Source: Catellatospora vulcania
GTDB taxonomy: Bacteria; Actinomycetota; Actinomycetes; Mycobacteriales; Micromonosporaceae
Length of the DNA: 64,000 nucleotides
NCBI RefSeq assembly: GCF_009720385.1
Contig: NZ_ML769302.1
Coordinates: 466,927-530,926 of the forward strand
Direction: 5' to 3'
Shown here piece after piece: positions 35,908 to 44,757 of this stretch. The translations under genes were made by a program, and so were the position numbers. The stretch's first letter is position 1, and the number at the start of each line of letters is the position of its first letter. Under the pieces are notes generated by a model that searched no databases, was not told where the DNA came from, and saw only the letters and a program-made list of their open reading frames with translations.

Positions 35908-38838
35908 TCACGGGCAAGGTTTGCCCGGCTTCGGTATGCAGATGCCACCACCGGCGGTGCCCGACGGCGTCGGCGACGGGTTGGGGTTCGGGTTGCCGGG
36001 GTTGCCCGGGTTGCCCGGCTGGTTCTCGCAGCCCGGCTGGTTCGGGTTGAGGAAGCAGGAAGCCGGGTCCGGTGTCGGCGTGGTCTCCTTGCCGTCGCCG
36101 GCGTCCTGGTCGCCGATGCAGCCGCCGCAGCCGAACTCGATCGGCTTGGGGCCGAACTTGAGCACGTCGTCGGCCTTGTTCATGAACGAGGTCCAGATCG
36201 TCTTCGGCAGGTTGCCACTGCCGATCTTGTTACCGTCGGGGTCCCTGATCGGCTCGGACTCGTGCAGGTAGTTGCCGACCCAGACCGCGGTCGCGATCTG
36301 CGGCGTGTAACCGACGTACCAGGCGCTGGAGTTCTGCCCGGCCCACTGGTTGCCGGCCTGCCAGGTGCCCGACTTGGAAACCGAGTCCCGGCCGCTCAAC
36401 TTCGTGCCGCTGTAGTTCTTCAGCACGGTGTTGACCTCACCGACGATGTTCGCGTCGATCCGGCGCTCGCCCTTGGTCTTCGCCCCGGTGCCGGCGACGG
36501 GCTTCCAGACGCTCTTGTCGCCCTCGGTCACCTTGCGTTCGACCTTCTCGATGAAGTGCGGCTTGTGGTAGATGCCGTTCGCCGCGAACGTGGCGATGCC
36601 CGTGGCATGGTCGAGCACGGTGATCGGGTACTGGCCGAAGCCGACGTGGGGGCCGAGCGGAACCTCGTTCCCCTTCTTCTTGGTGAGGTCGAAGCCCTTG
36701 CCGCTGTCGTCCCAGATCATGCTGACGCCGGCCGCCGACGCCATGTCCATCACGGCTGCCGGGGTGATCTTCTCGGTGACCTTGTAGAACGGCACGTTGA
36801 AGGACAGCTGCGCCATCTTGGCGAGCGTGCAGTTCGTGCCGCAGGGCGGGTTGGACCGGTCCGCGTTGCGAAGCTTGGTCTTGGAGCCCTTCGGCGTGAA
36901 CGGGGTCGGGTCCCAGTGCGATTCGACCGAGACGCCGGCCTTGACCGCCGCGGCCAGCGTGTAGATCTTGAACGACGACGCGGGGGAGTGCCCGCCGGTC
37001 ACGTAGGGGCCGCCCTCGCCGTTCTTGCCGGCCTTGTCATAGGTGGTGCCGTCCATGCCGCCGTAGTAGGCGAGCACGCCGCCGGTCTGCGGGTTGATGG
37101 ACACCGCGGCGGCCGTGACGTTCTTCGGGTACTTGTTGAGCAGCGAGGTCGGCGTGTTGGTCGCCTTGGTGACCTCGGACCGGCAGGTGATCTTCTTCGG
37201 GTCCTTCGGGTTCTTGGGGTCGGTCAGCAGCGGCTTGCCGTCGACCTTGTCGAGCTTGGTCTTGCCGTCCTCGGCGAGGGTGTACTGAACGGTCTTGCCT
37301 GCCTTGTCCTTGCAGATCTCCACCACGATGTACTCGCGGTTGACCCGCTTCTCCAGCTCGGACTGGGCCTTGGCGTCGATGGTCAAGGTGATCTTGAGGC
37401 CACCGTTCTTCCAGTCGGTGATGCCGATGGCCTCCAGCGCCTTCTTGACCTCCGGAGTCTCCATCTCCTTCTTGATGTAGTTGATCACCGGACCCGTGCT
37501 GGACCCCTTGATGCCCCAGGTGGCGTTGTTCTTGCCGCCGGGGGTGAACGGGATCCACTTGGGGAAGCCCTTGGCCTTGACCTCGTCCACCTCGGCCTGG
37601 GTCAGCGTGTTCATCTTCACCACGCTGTTGAGCACGTAGTTCCAGCGGTCCTTGGCAGCGGCCTCGTCGTTCTGCGGGTCGTAGCCCTTGTACTGGCAGT
37701 CCTTGAGCTCCACGTCCCCGCACTGCGGCTCCGGCTGCTTGAGCACCGCGCCGAGCATCGCCGCCTGATCGATGGTCAGCTTCTCCGCGTCGACCCCGAA
37801 GTAGGCCTTGGCCGCCGCGCCCACGCCGGTCGCGCCGCGGCCGAAGTAGGCGGTGTTGACGTAGAAGCCGAGGATCTCGTCCTTCGTGTACTCCTGCTCG
37901 AGCTCCCGCGCCCAGACCGCTTCGCGCAGCTTACGGGCGTAGCTGACCTCGAGGTCGTCCGCCGCGGCGCGCGCGTACTGCTGGGTGATCGTCGAGGCGC
38001 CCTGGGTGGCGCCGCCGGTGAGGTTGTTCCACGCGGCACGCGCGATACCCCACAGGTCGATGCCGTCGTGGTTGTAGAACTCCTGGTCCTCGCCCGCGAT
38101 CAGGGTGTCCTTGATCTTCTTGTCGAGCACCTTCATGTCGACGAGGCGGCGGTTCTCCGTGCCGAGCTGGGCGACCTGCGTCTTGCCGTCGGAGGCGAAG
38201 ATGAGGGTGTTCTGCTGCAGCTTGAACGAGCCCGGCTCGGGCACGCCGCTCAGGAACGAGGTGAACGCGATCATCCCACCGCCGGCAAGCATGATCAGCA
38301 CGGCCACCGAGGCGAGCGCGATGGTCAGCTTGTTGCGTTTCTTCTTGCCGGGTTTGCCGTTCTTCCCGGCTTTGGCGTTCTTGCCCTTGCCGGAGGGGAG
38401 CTCGTCCTCGCCCGTGTCGAGGCCGGCAGGCCGCACGCTGGCCCGGCCCGCGACGCCGGGGACGCTCGCGCGTCCCGGAGGGGCGCCGACGGTGGCACGC
38501 CCGGCGGTGCCGCCGACGGTCGCCCGCCCTGCGGAGGCGCCGACGGTGGCCCGGCCGGCAGCCGGGCTGATCGGGGGGCTCACGGGAGCCTGGCCGTAGC
38601 CGGGGTCTCCATAGCCGTTCTGGTCCGCGCCGCTGTAGCCGCCGCCCTGGGGGTATCCGCCGCCGTTGGCGGAGTACTGCCCGTAGTCCGCCTGGTCGCC
38701 CGACGAGTAGTCGTAGCCGTAGTCGTCGGATGGCACCGAGGCGCGGCCCGTGTTCTGCACGGGCGGCGGCGGGTATGACTGACGATACTGCTCGTCGTCA
38801 TACCCGTTACCGGCGTGAGGGTCGCCGTACGAAGTCAT
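35908..38838 (-). CDS. Class A penicillin-binding protein (transglycosylase-transpeptidase)
   Basis: A 976-residue bifunctional wall synthase, PonA-like. A 165-residue cytoplasmic tail rich in Tyr/Gly holds six GRA(S/T)V repeats (positions 31, 95, 104, 113, 122, 131). A membrane helix (LTIALASVAVLIMLAGGGMIAF) follows. The GT51 domain has AGEDQEFYNHDGID (Glu250) and GASTITQQYARA. The transpeptidase has SSFK (Ser621, Lys624), SFN (689-691) and KSGT (822-825). The tail is Pro/Asn/Gly-rich with cysteines (FGCGGCIGD, PNQPGCENQ). It polymerises and cross-links peptidoglycan at the outer face. DUF5318 lies three bases upstream. Confidence 0.95.
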   Translation of the reverse strand: MTSYGDPHAGNGYDDEQYRQSYPPPPVQNTGRASVPSDDYGYDYSSGDQADYGQYSANGGGYPQGGGYSGADQNGYGDPGYGQAPVSPPISPAAGRATVGASAGRATVGGTAGRATVGAPPGRASVPGVAGRASVRPAGLDTGEDELPSGKGKNAKAGKNGKPGKKKRNKLTIALASVAVLIMLAGGGMIAFTSFLSGVPEPGSFKLQQNTLIFASDGKTQVAQLGTENRRLVDMKVLDKKIKDTLIAGEDQEFYNHDGIDLWGIARAAWNNLTGGATQGASTITQQYARAAADDLEVSYARKLREAVWARELEQEYTKDEILGFYVNTAYFGRGATGVGAAAKAYFGVDAEKLTIDQAAMLGAVLKQPEPQCGDVELKDCQYKGYDPQNDEAAAKDRWNYVLNSVVKMNTLTQAEVDEVKAKGFPKWIPFTPGGKNNATWGIKGSSTGPVINYIKKEMETPEVKKALEAIGITDWKNGGLKITLTIDAKAQSELEKRVNREYIVVEICKDKAGKTVQYTLAEDGKTKLDKVDGKPLLTDPKNPKDPKKITCRSEVTKATNTPTSLLNKYPKNVTAAAVSINPQTGGVLAYYGGMDGTTYDKAGKNGEGGPYVTGGHSPASSFKIYTLAAAVKAGVSVESHWDPTPFTPKGSKTKLRNADRSNPPCGTNCTLAKMAQLSFNVPFYKVTEKITPAAVMDMASAAGVSMIWDDSGKGFDLTKKKGNEVPLGPHVGFGQYPITVLDHATGIATFAANGIYHKPHFIEKVERKVTEGDKSVWKPVAGTGAKTKGERRIDANIVGEVNTVLKNYSGTKLSGRDSVSKSGTWQAGNQWAGQNSSAWYVGYTPQIATAVWVGNYLHESEPIRDPDGNKIGSGNLPKTIWTSFMNKADDVLKFGPKPIEFGCGGCIGDQDAGDGKETTPTPDPASCFLNPNQPGCENQPGNPGNPGNPNPNPSPTPSGTAGGGICIPKPGKPCP

Positions 38839-38841
38839 CTG

Positions 38842-39309
38842 TCACACCGTTCCGGTCGGGGATGGGGCGGTGGCGGCAGCCGCTGACAGCTGGGGGGCTG
38901 TCCTGTGTGCGCGTCCCAGGAGGTACTGCTCCACCAGGTGGTTCCAGTCACAGCCGCGGCACACCTCGACCACGTAGACCTGAAACTCACCCAGCGTGTC
39001 GGCCAGCACCGCGAGTTCGGCGCGGGAGCGCGCCTGTCCCGCGGAATTCTTGAGCTGATCGCCGTAGATGTAGTGCACGTTGATCACGAACTCGCGACGG
39101 CATATCGGGCACCGTTTCTCGGTGGCCTCGCCGTGGAAGCGAGCCGCGCTCTTCAGGTAGGGCGAGGCATCGCACACCTCTGACGTGCCGACCCTTCCCG
39201 CGTACACCTCACGCAGCAGAGCTCGCCGCTGGAGGGAATAGTCAACGAATCCGTCGCCCTGCCGCTGGGCGGCACGAGGCGACGCACTGACTCGTTGCTG
39301 CGCGCGCAT
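38842..39309 (-). CDS. DUF5318 family conserved actinobacterial protein
   Basis: A 155-residue protein with two CxxC pairs (KRCPICRREFVINV and VEVCRGCDWNHLV) that likely bind one zinc ion, and the segment DYSLQRRALLREVYAGR. These are features of the DUF5318 family, whose gene regularly precedes a class A PBP near ino1 and PadR in actinobacteria. The three-base spacing to the PBP gene indicates an operon. The function is unknown. Confidence 0.82.
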   Translation of the reverse strand: MRAQQRVSASPRAAQRQGDGFVDYSLQRRALLREVYAGRVGTSEVCDASPYLKSAARFHGEATEKRCPICRREFVINVHYIYGDQLKNSAGQARSRAELAVLADTLGEFQVYVVEVCRGCDWNHLVEQYLLGRAHRTAPQLSAAAATAPSPTGTV

Positions 39310-39455
39310 GAAAAGCAGGGTAGCCCCTCCTTCGGCGTGCCGCGACCGCCGTTACGCAGCGTGACCAGCGCCAAGCCCAGCGCTCAATGATCATCGTTTC
39401 TGGTGATCGTCGGCACCGCTGTATTGCCTGGACAGGTCGCGGCGTTCTAACGTAA

Positions 39456-39478
39456 CGATGTATCGGCGCGATACATCG
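39456..39478. promoter_or_regulatory. Perfect 10-3-10 inverted repeat, probable PadR operator
   Basis: CGATGTATCG, spacer GCG, CGATACATCG. It contains ATGT and ACAT half-sites as in PadR-family operators, though with 11 rather than the commonly quoted 8 bases between them. A TTGCCT (39424-39429) and a CTAACG/TAACGT hexamer (39447-39453) form a weak promoter just upstream, so the repeat covers the expected transcription start. This suggests autoregulation of the padR-ino1 transcript. Confidence 0.65.
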
Positions 39479-39523
39479 CGACGAAGACCCAGACCGCGAG
39501 ACCGATCAGAGGGGGTGGCCGAC

Positions 39524-40177
39524 ATGCTCGACCTGGCCATCCTCGGCCTGCTGCATGAGTCCCCGATGCATGGGTATGAGCTGCGCAAGCAACTCAGCAC
39601 CAAGCTGGGCGCGATCCGCGCGGCGATCAGCTACGGCTCTCTCTACCCCACACTGCGACGGTTGCAAACCGCCGGCTGGATCACCGAAGCCGGGGAGACC
39701 CCGGCCGGCGACGCCGACGTGCCGCCGTTGACCAGTCGGCGGGGCAGGGTGGTCTACAAGATCACGGCCGAGGGCAAGGAGCGGTTCCAGGACCTGCTGG
39801 CGCAGGTGGGGCCGGAGGCATACGAGGACGCCGCGTTCGGCGTGCACTTCGCCTTCTTCTCCCGCACCGACGTCGACATCCGCCTGCGCATCCTGGAGGG
39901 CCGCCGCCGCAAGGTGGAGGAACGCCGGGAGGGCTTCCGGGAGGTGCTCGCCCGGGCCGCGGAGCGGCTCGACGCGTACACCCTGGAACTCCAGCGGCAC
40001 GGACTGGATGCCGCGGACCGCGAGGTCCGCTGGCTGGAGGAGCTCATCGCGAACGAGCGCTCCGGCCGCACCCCGCAGCCGCGCGGGGCCGAGGGCGAGC
40101 TCCGACCGAGCCCGCGCACCACAGATTCCGCACGACCGCTCACGGCCCGACCGGGCCCTGACGACTCCGCCCAGTGA
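39524..40177 (+). CDS. PadR family transcriptional regulator
   Basis: A 217-residue protein from the ATG at 39524 (MLDLAILGLLHESPMHGYELRKQL), the usual PadR N-terminus; an ATG at 39458 would start inside the operator. The winged helix (SYGSLYPTLRRLQTAGWI, RRGRVVYKITAEGKERF) is followed by a Vir-like helical C-terminal domain of about 100 residues (EDAAFGVHFAFFSRTDVDIRLRILEGRRRKV). A Pro/Arg-rich tail ends it. It sits 57 bases before ino1 and probably controls both itself and ino1. Confidence 0.9.
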   Translation: MLDLAILGLLHESPMHGYELRKQLSTKLGAIRAAISYGSLYPTLRRLQTAGWITEAGETPAGDADVPPLTSRRGRVVYKITAEGKERFQDLLAQVGPEAYEDAAFGVHFAFFSRTDVDIRLRILEGRRRKVEERREGFREVLARAAERLDAYTLELQRHGLDAADREVRWLEELIANERSGRTPQPRGAEGELRPSPRTTDSARPLTARPGPDDSAQ

Positions 40178-40234
40178 GTTGGGCGGCGCAGCCGATCGGC
40201 TGTCCGCCCGAAGATGAAGAAGGAGGCAGGAGCT

Positions 40235-41314
40235 ATGGGCTCCGTCCGCGTTGCCATCGTCGGTGTCGGTAACTGCGCCTCGTCCCTGGTCCAGGGCGTG
40301 GAGTACTACCGGGACGCCGACCCGTCCGAACGGGTACCCGGCCTGATGCACGTCGATTTCGGCGGGTATCACGTCCGTGACGTCGAGTTCGTCGCCGCGT
40401 TCGACGTCGACGCCAAGAAGGTCGGCCGTGACGTCGCCGAGGCCATCGTGGCCAGCGAGAACAACACCATCAAGCTGTGCGACGTGGCGCCCACCGGCAT
40501 CACCGTGCAGCGTGGCCCGACCATGGACGGCCTGGGCCAGTACTACCGCGAGATGGTCGAGGAGTCCGACGACGCCCCGGCCGACGTGGTCAAGGTCCTC
40601 AAGGACGCCCAGGCCGACGTGGTGGTCTGCTACCTGCCGGTCGGCTCGGAGCAGGCGGCCAAGTTCTACGCCGAGGCCGCGATCGAGGCGGGCTGCGCCT
40701 TCGTGAACGCGCTGCCGGTCTTCATCGCCTCCGACCCGGTGTGGGCCAAGAAGTTCGAGGACGCGGGCCTGCCGATCGTCGGCGACGACATCAAGAGCCA
40801 GGTCGGCGCCACCATCGTGCACCGCGCCCTGGCGAAGCTGTTCGAGGACCGCGGCGTGGAGCTGCTGCGGACCTACCAGCTCAACTTCGGCGGCAACATG
40901 GACTTCATGAACATGCTGGAGCGCAAGCGCCTGGTCTCGAAGAAGATCTCGAAGACGCAGTCGGTGACGTCCCAGATCCCGCACGAGATGTCCAAGAGCG
41001 ACGTGCACATCGGCCCGTCGGACCACGTGCCGTGGCTCGACGACCGCAAGTGGGCCTACATCCGCCTGGAGGGCCGCTCGTTCGGGGACACCCCGCTCAA
41101 CGCCGAGCTCAAGCTCGAGGTGTGGGACTCGCCGAACTCGGCCGGCGTCATCATCGACGCGGTGCGGGCCGCGAAGATCGCACTGGACCGGAAGATCGGT
41201 GGCCCGATTCTGTCCGCTTCGAGCTATTTCATGAAGTCGCCGCCGGTGCAGTACAACGACCACGACGCGCACGAGTCGGTCGAGAACTTCATCAAGGGCA
41301 CTGTTAATCGTTGA
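40235..41314 (+). CDS. ino1: Inositol-1-phosphate (myo-inositol-3-phosphate) synthase
   Basis: A 359-residue enzyme of the actinobacterial type. The start at 40235 has AAGGAGGCAGGAGCT upstream. The Rossmann motif is [22 protein letters not shown]. Conserved stretches include [63 protein letters not shown] and [20 protein letters not shown]. It converts glucose-6-phosphate to inositol-3-phosphate, the first step towards phosphatidylinositol, PIMs and mycothiol. It follows padR in the same direction. Confidence 0.96.
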   Translation: MGSVRVAIVGVGNCASSLVQGVEYYRDADPSERVPGLMHVDFGGYHVRDVEFVAAFDVDAKKVGRDVAEAIVASENNTIKLCDVAPTGITVQRGPTMDGLGQYYREMVEESDDAPADVVKVLKDAQADVVVCYLPVGSEQAAKFYAEAAIEAGCAFVNALPVFIASDPVWAKKFEDAGLPIVGDDIKSQVGATIVHRALAKLFEDRGVELLRTYQLNFGGNMDFMNMLERKRLVSKKISKTQSVTSQIPHEMSKSDVHIGPSDHVPWLDDRKWAYIRLEGRSFGDTPLNAELKLEVWDSPNSAGVIIDAVRAAKIALDRKIGGPILSASSYFMKSPPVQYNDHDAHESVENFIKGTVNR

Positions 41315-41363
41315 TTTCGGACCCGTTCTTGAAAAGTGTGAGCGGGCACACTCATTCATGTGA

Positions 41364-41418
41364 CGATGGCCTGTCTACTGCGGAAATTGACGTACGTCAC
41401 GCGGTAGATAGGCCATCG
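41364..41418. promoter_or_regulatory. 19-bp stem-loop with a nested 12-bp palindrome in the loop
   Basis: CGATGGCCTGTCTACTGCG (41364-41382) pairs with 41400-41418 over 19 positions if two G-U pairs are allowed. The loop contains the perfect palindrome TGACGTACGTCA (41388-41399). There is no T-run. It may terminate ino1, or the inner palindrome may be an operator for the downstream DUF6584 pair. Confidence 0.6.
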
Positions 41419-41502
41419 TCTGTACTAATAGGCCCCTGACGCGCAGCTTTAAGGCACGCTCGGTGTATGGACCCTCGGCCCGCGGATATGCATAGTGGGG
41501 TC

Positions 41503-41970
41503 ATGGGGAAGTCAGATCTGATGGATCGGGTGACCACGGACCTGTCACGTGGCCATACCTACCCGGCGGTCCAGCGCATGCACAGCCTGGTCGCCGCGCA
41601 TCCCACCGACCTGGATCTGCGGCGCAGGCTTGCCGCGATCTACCGGGCCACCGGCAACGCCGTCGAGGCCGGCCGCTGGTCCTACCTGGACGAAGCGGCC
41701 GAACCCGCCGAAATCGAGGCGTTCGAGGCCCGCTACCCGGCACACCGTCGCCTCGACGCGCTGCGCTGGCCGACCGGCGCACCCGCGCCGACCGACGTCT
41801 CCCGGGTGAGGCTGGCACCGCTGCTGGCCGCGGCCGCTTCGGCACAGGCGCCGAAGCCGGACTCCCGCCGTGGATCACGCCTGCAGACCGCCGCCGCCGT
41901 CGCGGCACTGGTCGCGCTGTCCGCATTGGTGGTCGTCGGCGCCCGGACCGCACTGGACTGGATCTTCTAG
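41503..41970 (+). CDS. DUF6584-like membrane-anchored protein, paralogue 1
   Basis: A 155-residue protein from the ATG at 41503. MGKSD aligns with MAKAD of the next gene, which supports this start over 41467 or 41521. A helical N-terminal domain (DRVTTDLSRGHTYPAVQRMHSLVAAHP, DLRRRLAAIYRATGNAVEAGRWSYL) looks like a TPR-like pair. A Pro/Ala linker and one C-terminal membrane helix (AAAVAALVALSALVVVGARTAL) complete it. The function is unknown. It is about 45 percent similar by eye to its tandem neighbour over the first 65 residues. Confidence 0.72.
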   Translation: MGKSDLMDRVTTDLSRGHTYPAVQRMHSLVAAHPTDLDLRRRLAAIYRATGNAVEAGRWSYLDEAAEPAEIEAFEARYPAHRRLDALRWPTGAPAPTDVSRVRLAPLLAAAASAQAPKPDSRRGSRLQTAAAVAALVALSALVVVGARTALDWIF

Positions 41971-42053
41971 CGCCGAAACATCGGTGTGATCTGTGACCCG
42001 GCCGTTATAAATGCCCCTGGCGTGACATGCCACCGGTCCATAAGGATCAGTGA

Positions 42054-42551
42054 GTGGCAAAGGCGGACGTACTCGCCCGGGTGCGCGCCGATCTCGCGGC
42101 CGGGCATACCCATCTGGCTGTGCAGCGTCTGCGGACCCTGCTGGCCGTCCTTCCCGACGACATCGACATCCGCGCGCTGCTCTCCTCCATCTACCGGCAG
42201 ACCGGTAATCCTGTGGAGGCCGGCCGGTGGGGCTTCCTGACCGACGAGGTGCGCGAGGCCGAGTTGACGGCGTTCGCCAAGGCCAACCCCGATCCCTGGC
42301 AGCGGTTGCGGCTGCTGCACTTCCAGGGCGACACCGTGCACCTGTCAGAGACCGCGGCGCAGCGCCTGGTGCAGCTGGCCGACGAGGCGGAACGCTCGGG
42401 CAAACCGACCCAGTGGGCGGGGTCGTACCGTGCCCCCACCAAGAAGCGCGGCGTGGTGGTCCCGTGCCTGTTCACCTTCCTGGTGATCGGCCTCGCCATG
42501 GTGCTGGCCGGCATCGGCGCCATCAAGGTCATCAGCTGGGTGGCGGACTGA
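42054..42551 (+). CDS. DUF6584-like membrane-anchored protein, paralogue 2
   Basis: A 165-residue protein from a GTG at 42054. ARVRADLAAGHTHLAVQRLRTLL, DIRALLSSIYRQTGNPVEAGRWGFL and the spacing of these motifs match the paralogue just upstream, so the pair arose by tandem duplication. The middle portion (AFAKANPDPWQRLRLLHF) is longer. The C-terminal helix (VVPCLFTFLVIGLAMVLAGIGAIKVI) anchors it in the membrane. The role is unknown. Confidence 0.75.
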   Translation: MAKADVLARVRADLAAGHTHLAVQRLRTLLAVLPDDIDIRALLSSIYRQTGNPVEAGRWGFLTDEVREAELTAFAKANPDPWQRLRLLHFQGDTVHLSETAAQRLVQLADEAERSGKPTQWAGSYRAPTKKRGVVVPCLFTFLVIGLAMVLAGIGAIKVISWVAD

Positions 42552-42576
42552 CCCGCCGTCGCCCGCGGTAGCGGCC

Positions 42577-42617
42577 GCTCGGTGTCATCCGTAGCGCAGC
42601 GGAGGATGACACCGAGC
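42577..42617. terminator. Perfect 14-bp hairpin
   Basis: GCTCGGTGTCATCC (42577-42590) and GGATGACACCGAGC (42604-42617) with a 13-base loop, and further imperfect pairing outside (GCGGTAGCGGCC against GGCCGCGGTAG). It lies between the DUF6584 pair and the NfeD gene. Confidence 0.65.
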
Positions 42618-42688
42618 AAGGCCGCGGTAGCCGGCGAGCATGTTGCCGTGACTGGGCACAGTTGCCCGAGGTCGCTACGGTTCCCGGC

Positions 42689-43192
42689 GTGGGTACGGCG
42701 ACACTGATCTTTTTGATCATCGGGGCACTCGGCATCGTCATCGCGGCGGTGGCCGTCCTCGGTGGTGACCTCCTCGACCTCGGCGACGGCTTCGTCTCCA
42801 CGGAACTCGTGGCCTCTCTGGTCGGCGGCTTCGGCTTCAGCGCCGCCGTCGTCAACGAGCTCACCGGCGACGCCCTCGGCATCGCCGCGGTGATCTTCAT
42901 CGCTGTGGTCTCCGCGATACCACTGGCTCTACTGGCCAGCTACCTGGTAAAACGCATGTCGAACATGCGCACCGACGCCACCCCGACCCGCGCCGACCTG
43001 GTCGGCACCAGGGGCGTGGTGGTCACCCCGATACCCGCCGGCGGCTTCGGCGAGGTCCGCGTACGCATCGGTGGCCAGCCCGTCAAGCTGTCCGCCCGTG
43101 CCGAGCGCCCCGTGCCGCTGGGCACCAAGGTCGTCGTGACGTCCGCCGTCAGCGACACCAGCGTGATCGTTCAGGAAGTCCCGGAGCAGTAG
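42689..43192 (+). CDS. NfeD-like membrane protein with OB-fold
   Basis: About 167 residues if begun at the GTG at 42689; neither this nor a TTG at 42662 has a good ribosome site, so the start is uncertain. Three membrane helices (LIFLIIGALGIVIAAVAVL, VASLVGGFGFSAAVV, AAVIFIAVVSAIPLALLASYLV) are followed by an OB-fold domain (ADLVGTRGVVVTPIPAGGFGEVRVRIGGQPVKLSARAE, LGTKVVVTSAVSDTSVIVQEV). Truncated NfeD proteins of this type partner with flotillins, as here: the flotillin gene starts 22 bases downstream. Confidence 0.85.
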   Translation: MGTATLIFLIIGALGIVIAAVAVLGGDLLDLGDGFVSTELVASLVGGFGFSAAVVNELTGDALGIAAVIFIAVVSAIPLALLASYLVKRMSNMRTDATPTRADLVGTRGVVVTPIPAGGFGEVRVRIGGQPVKLSARAERPVPLGTKVVVTSAVSDTSVIVQEVPEQ

Positions 43193-43214
43193 CTCCCCCA
43201 TAAGAAGGAAGGCA

Positions 43215-44693
43215 ATGACAGCCCTCACCATTGCGATCGCGGGCGGCGTGCTGCTCGTGCTCCTGCTCATCCTCTTCGTGCTGTCCCGGATCAAGGTCGC
43301 CGGGCCCAACGAGGCCTTCATCGTGACCGGCCGCAAGGGCCGGACCACCGAGACCGCCGACGGGGCACGCTCCACCGACCTGTCGGGCCAGAAGGTCGTC
43401 ATGGGCGCCTCCGTGTTCGTGCTGCCGGTGGTCCAGAAGCTGCAGGTCCTCGACCTGTCCAGCCGCCGTATCCACGTCGAGATCACGGGCGCGGTGAGCA
43501 AGCAGGGCATCCGCGCCAACCTGCAGGGCGTCGCGATCGTGAAGGTCGGCGGCACCGAGGACGCGATTCGCGCCTCGGCCCAGCGCTTCCTGCACCAGCA
43601 GAGCGAGATCGAGGAGTTCACCCGTGAGGTCCTCGCCGGTGCACTGCGCTCCATCGTGGGCCGGCTCACCATCGAGGAGATCATCCGGGACCGGGCCGCC
43701 TTCGCCTCCGCCGTCGCGGAGGAGGCGGAGCACTCGATGACGAACCAGGGTCTGGTGCTCGACACGTTCCAGCTGCAGGACATCCTCGCCGAGGGCTCGT
43801 ACCTGCAGGACCTGGGCCGGCCCGAGGCCGCCCGGGTGCTCAAGGACGCCGCCATCGCCGAGGCTCTGGCCCGCCAGCAGGCCGAGCAGGCCCGCCTGCT
43901 GGCCGAGGAGTCGATCGCCGAGGCGCAGCGCAACCTGGCCCTCAAGCAGGCCGGCATCCAGGCCGAGATCGACGCCGCCAAGGCCGTCTCCGCCGCTGCC
44001 GGCCCGCTGGCCGAGGCCGAGCGCCAGCAGGTGATCATCGCCGAGCAGCGCAAGGTCGCCGAGCAGAACGCCGAGCTCAAGCAGCGCCAGCTCGACACCG
44101 AGGTGCGCAAGCCGGCCGACGCGGCACGGTACAAGGTCGAGCAGGAGGCCGAGGCCGACCGCAACGCCCGGGTGCTGGCCGCCGACGCGGCCCGCCAGGC
44201 GACCATCGCCGCCGCCCAGGCCCAGGCCGAGCAGTCGCGCCTGACCGGTGAGGGTGAGCGCGCCCGCCGCGCAGCCCTGGCCGAGGCCAACGCGATCGAA
44301 GGCGCCAAGGAGGGTGAGGCCGAGCAGCGGCGGCGTACCGCCATCGCCGACGCGGTGGAGCGCGAAGGCACCGCCGACGCGGCCGCCATCCTGGCCAAGG
44401 GCCAGTCCGAGGCCGAGGCGATGCGCCTCAAGGCCGAGGCTTTCGCCCAGTACGGCGAGGCGGCCGTGCTCGACCTGCTGGTCCGGGTGCTGCCGCAGGT
44501 CGTCGCCGCGGCGTCCGCGCCGATGAGCGCGATCGACAAGATGACCGTCATCTCCACCGACGGCGCCAGCTCGCTGACCAAGTCCGTGGCCACCAACGTG
44601 GCCCAGGGCCTGCAGCTGGGCAACGACCTGACCGGCATCGACCTGCCGGCGCTGCTGGCGAAGGTGACCGGAGCGGCGAACAACAAGGAGTGA
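43215..44693 (+). CDS. Flotillin family (SPFH/Band 7) protein
   Basis: A 492-residue protein with AGAAGGAAGGCA before the ATG. One N-terminal membrane segment (IAIAGGVLLVLLLILFVLSRI) precedes an SPFH domain (NEAFIVTGRKG, VVMGASVFVLPVVQKLQVLDLSSRRI). A long coiled coil (about 220-400) is rich in Ala, Glu, Gln and Arg with EA repeats. The conserved C-terminal part holds AILAKGQSEAEAMRLKAEAFAQYGEAAVLDLLVRVLPQV. It forms scaffolds in functional membrane microdomains, probably with the NfeD-like neighbour. Confidence 0.93.
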   Translation: MTALTIAIAGGVLLVLLLILFVLSRIKVAGPNEAFIVTGRKGRTTETADGARSTDLSGQKVVMGASVFVLPVVQKLQVLDLSSRRIHVEITGAVSKQGIRANLQGVAIVKVGGTEDAIRASAQRFLHQQSEIEEFTREVLAGALRSIVGRLTIEEIIRDRAAFASAVAEEAEHSMTNQGLVLDTFQLQDILAEGSYLQDLGRPEAARVLKDAAIAEALARQQAEQARLLAEESIAEAQRNLALKQAGIQAEIDAAKAVSAAAGPLAEAERQQVIIAEQRKVAEQNAELKQRQLDTEVRKPADAARYKVEQEAEADRNARVLAADAARQATIAAAQAQAEQSRLTGEGERARRAALAEANAIEGAKEGEAEQRRRTAIADAVEREGTADAAAILAKGQSEAEAMRLKAEAFAQYGEAAVLDLLVRVLPQVVAAASAPMSAIDKMTVISTDGASSLTKSVATNVAQGLQLGNDLTGIDLPALLAKVTGAANNKE

Positions 44694-44699
44694 TCCATC

Positions 44700-44742
44700 C
44701 GCGGCGGGTGCTCCGGTCACGGCTGACGGAGCGCCCGCCGCG
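44700..44742. terminator. 16-bp hairpin after the flotillin gene
   Basis: CGCGGCGGGTGCTCCG (44700-44715) and CGGAGCGCCCGCCGCG (44727-44742), one mismatch, 11-base loop, starting six bases after the flotillin stop. Confidence 0.75.
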
Positions 44743-44757
44743 TTCAGGTAGGCCGCC

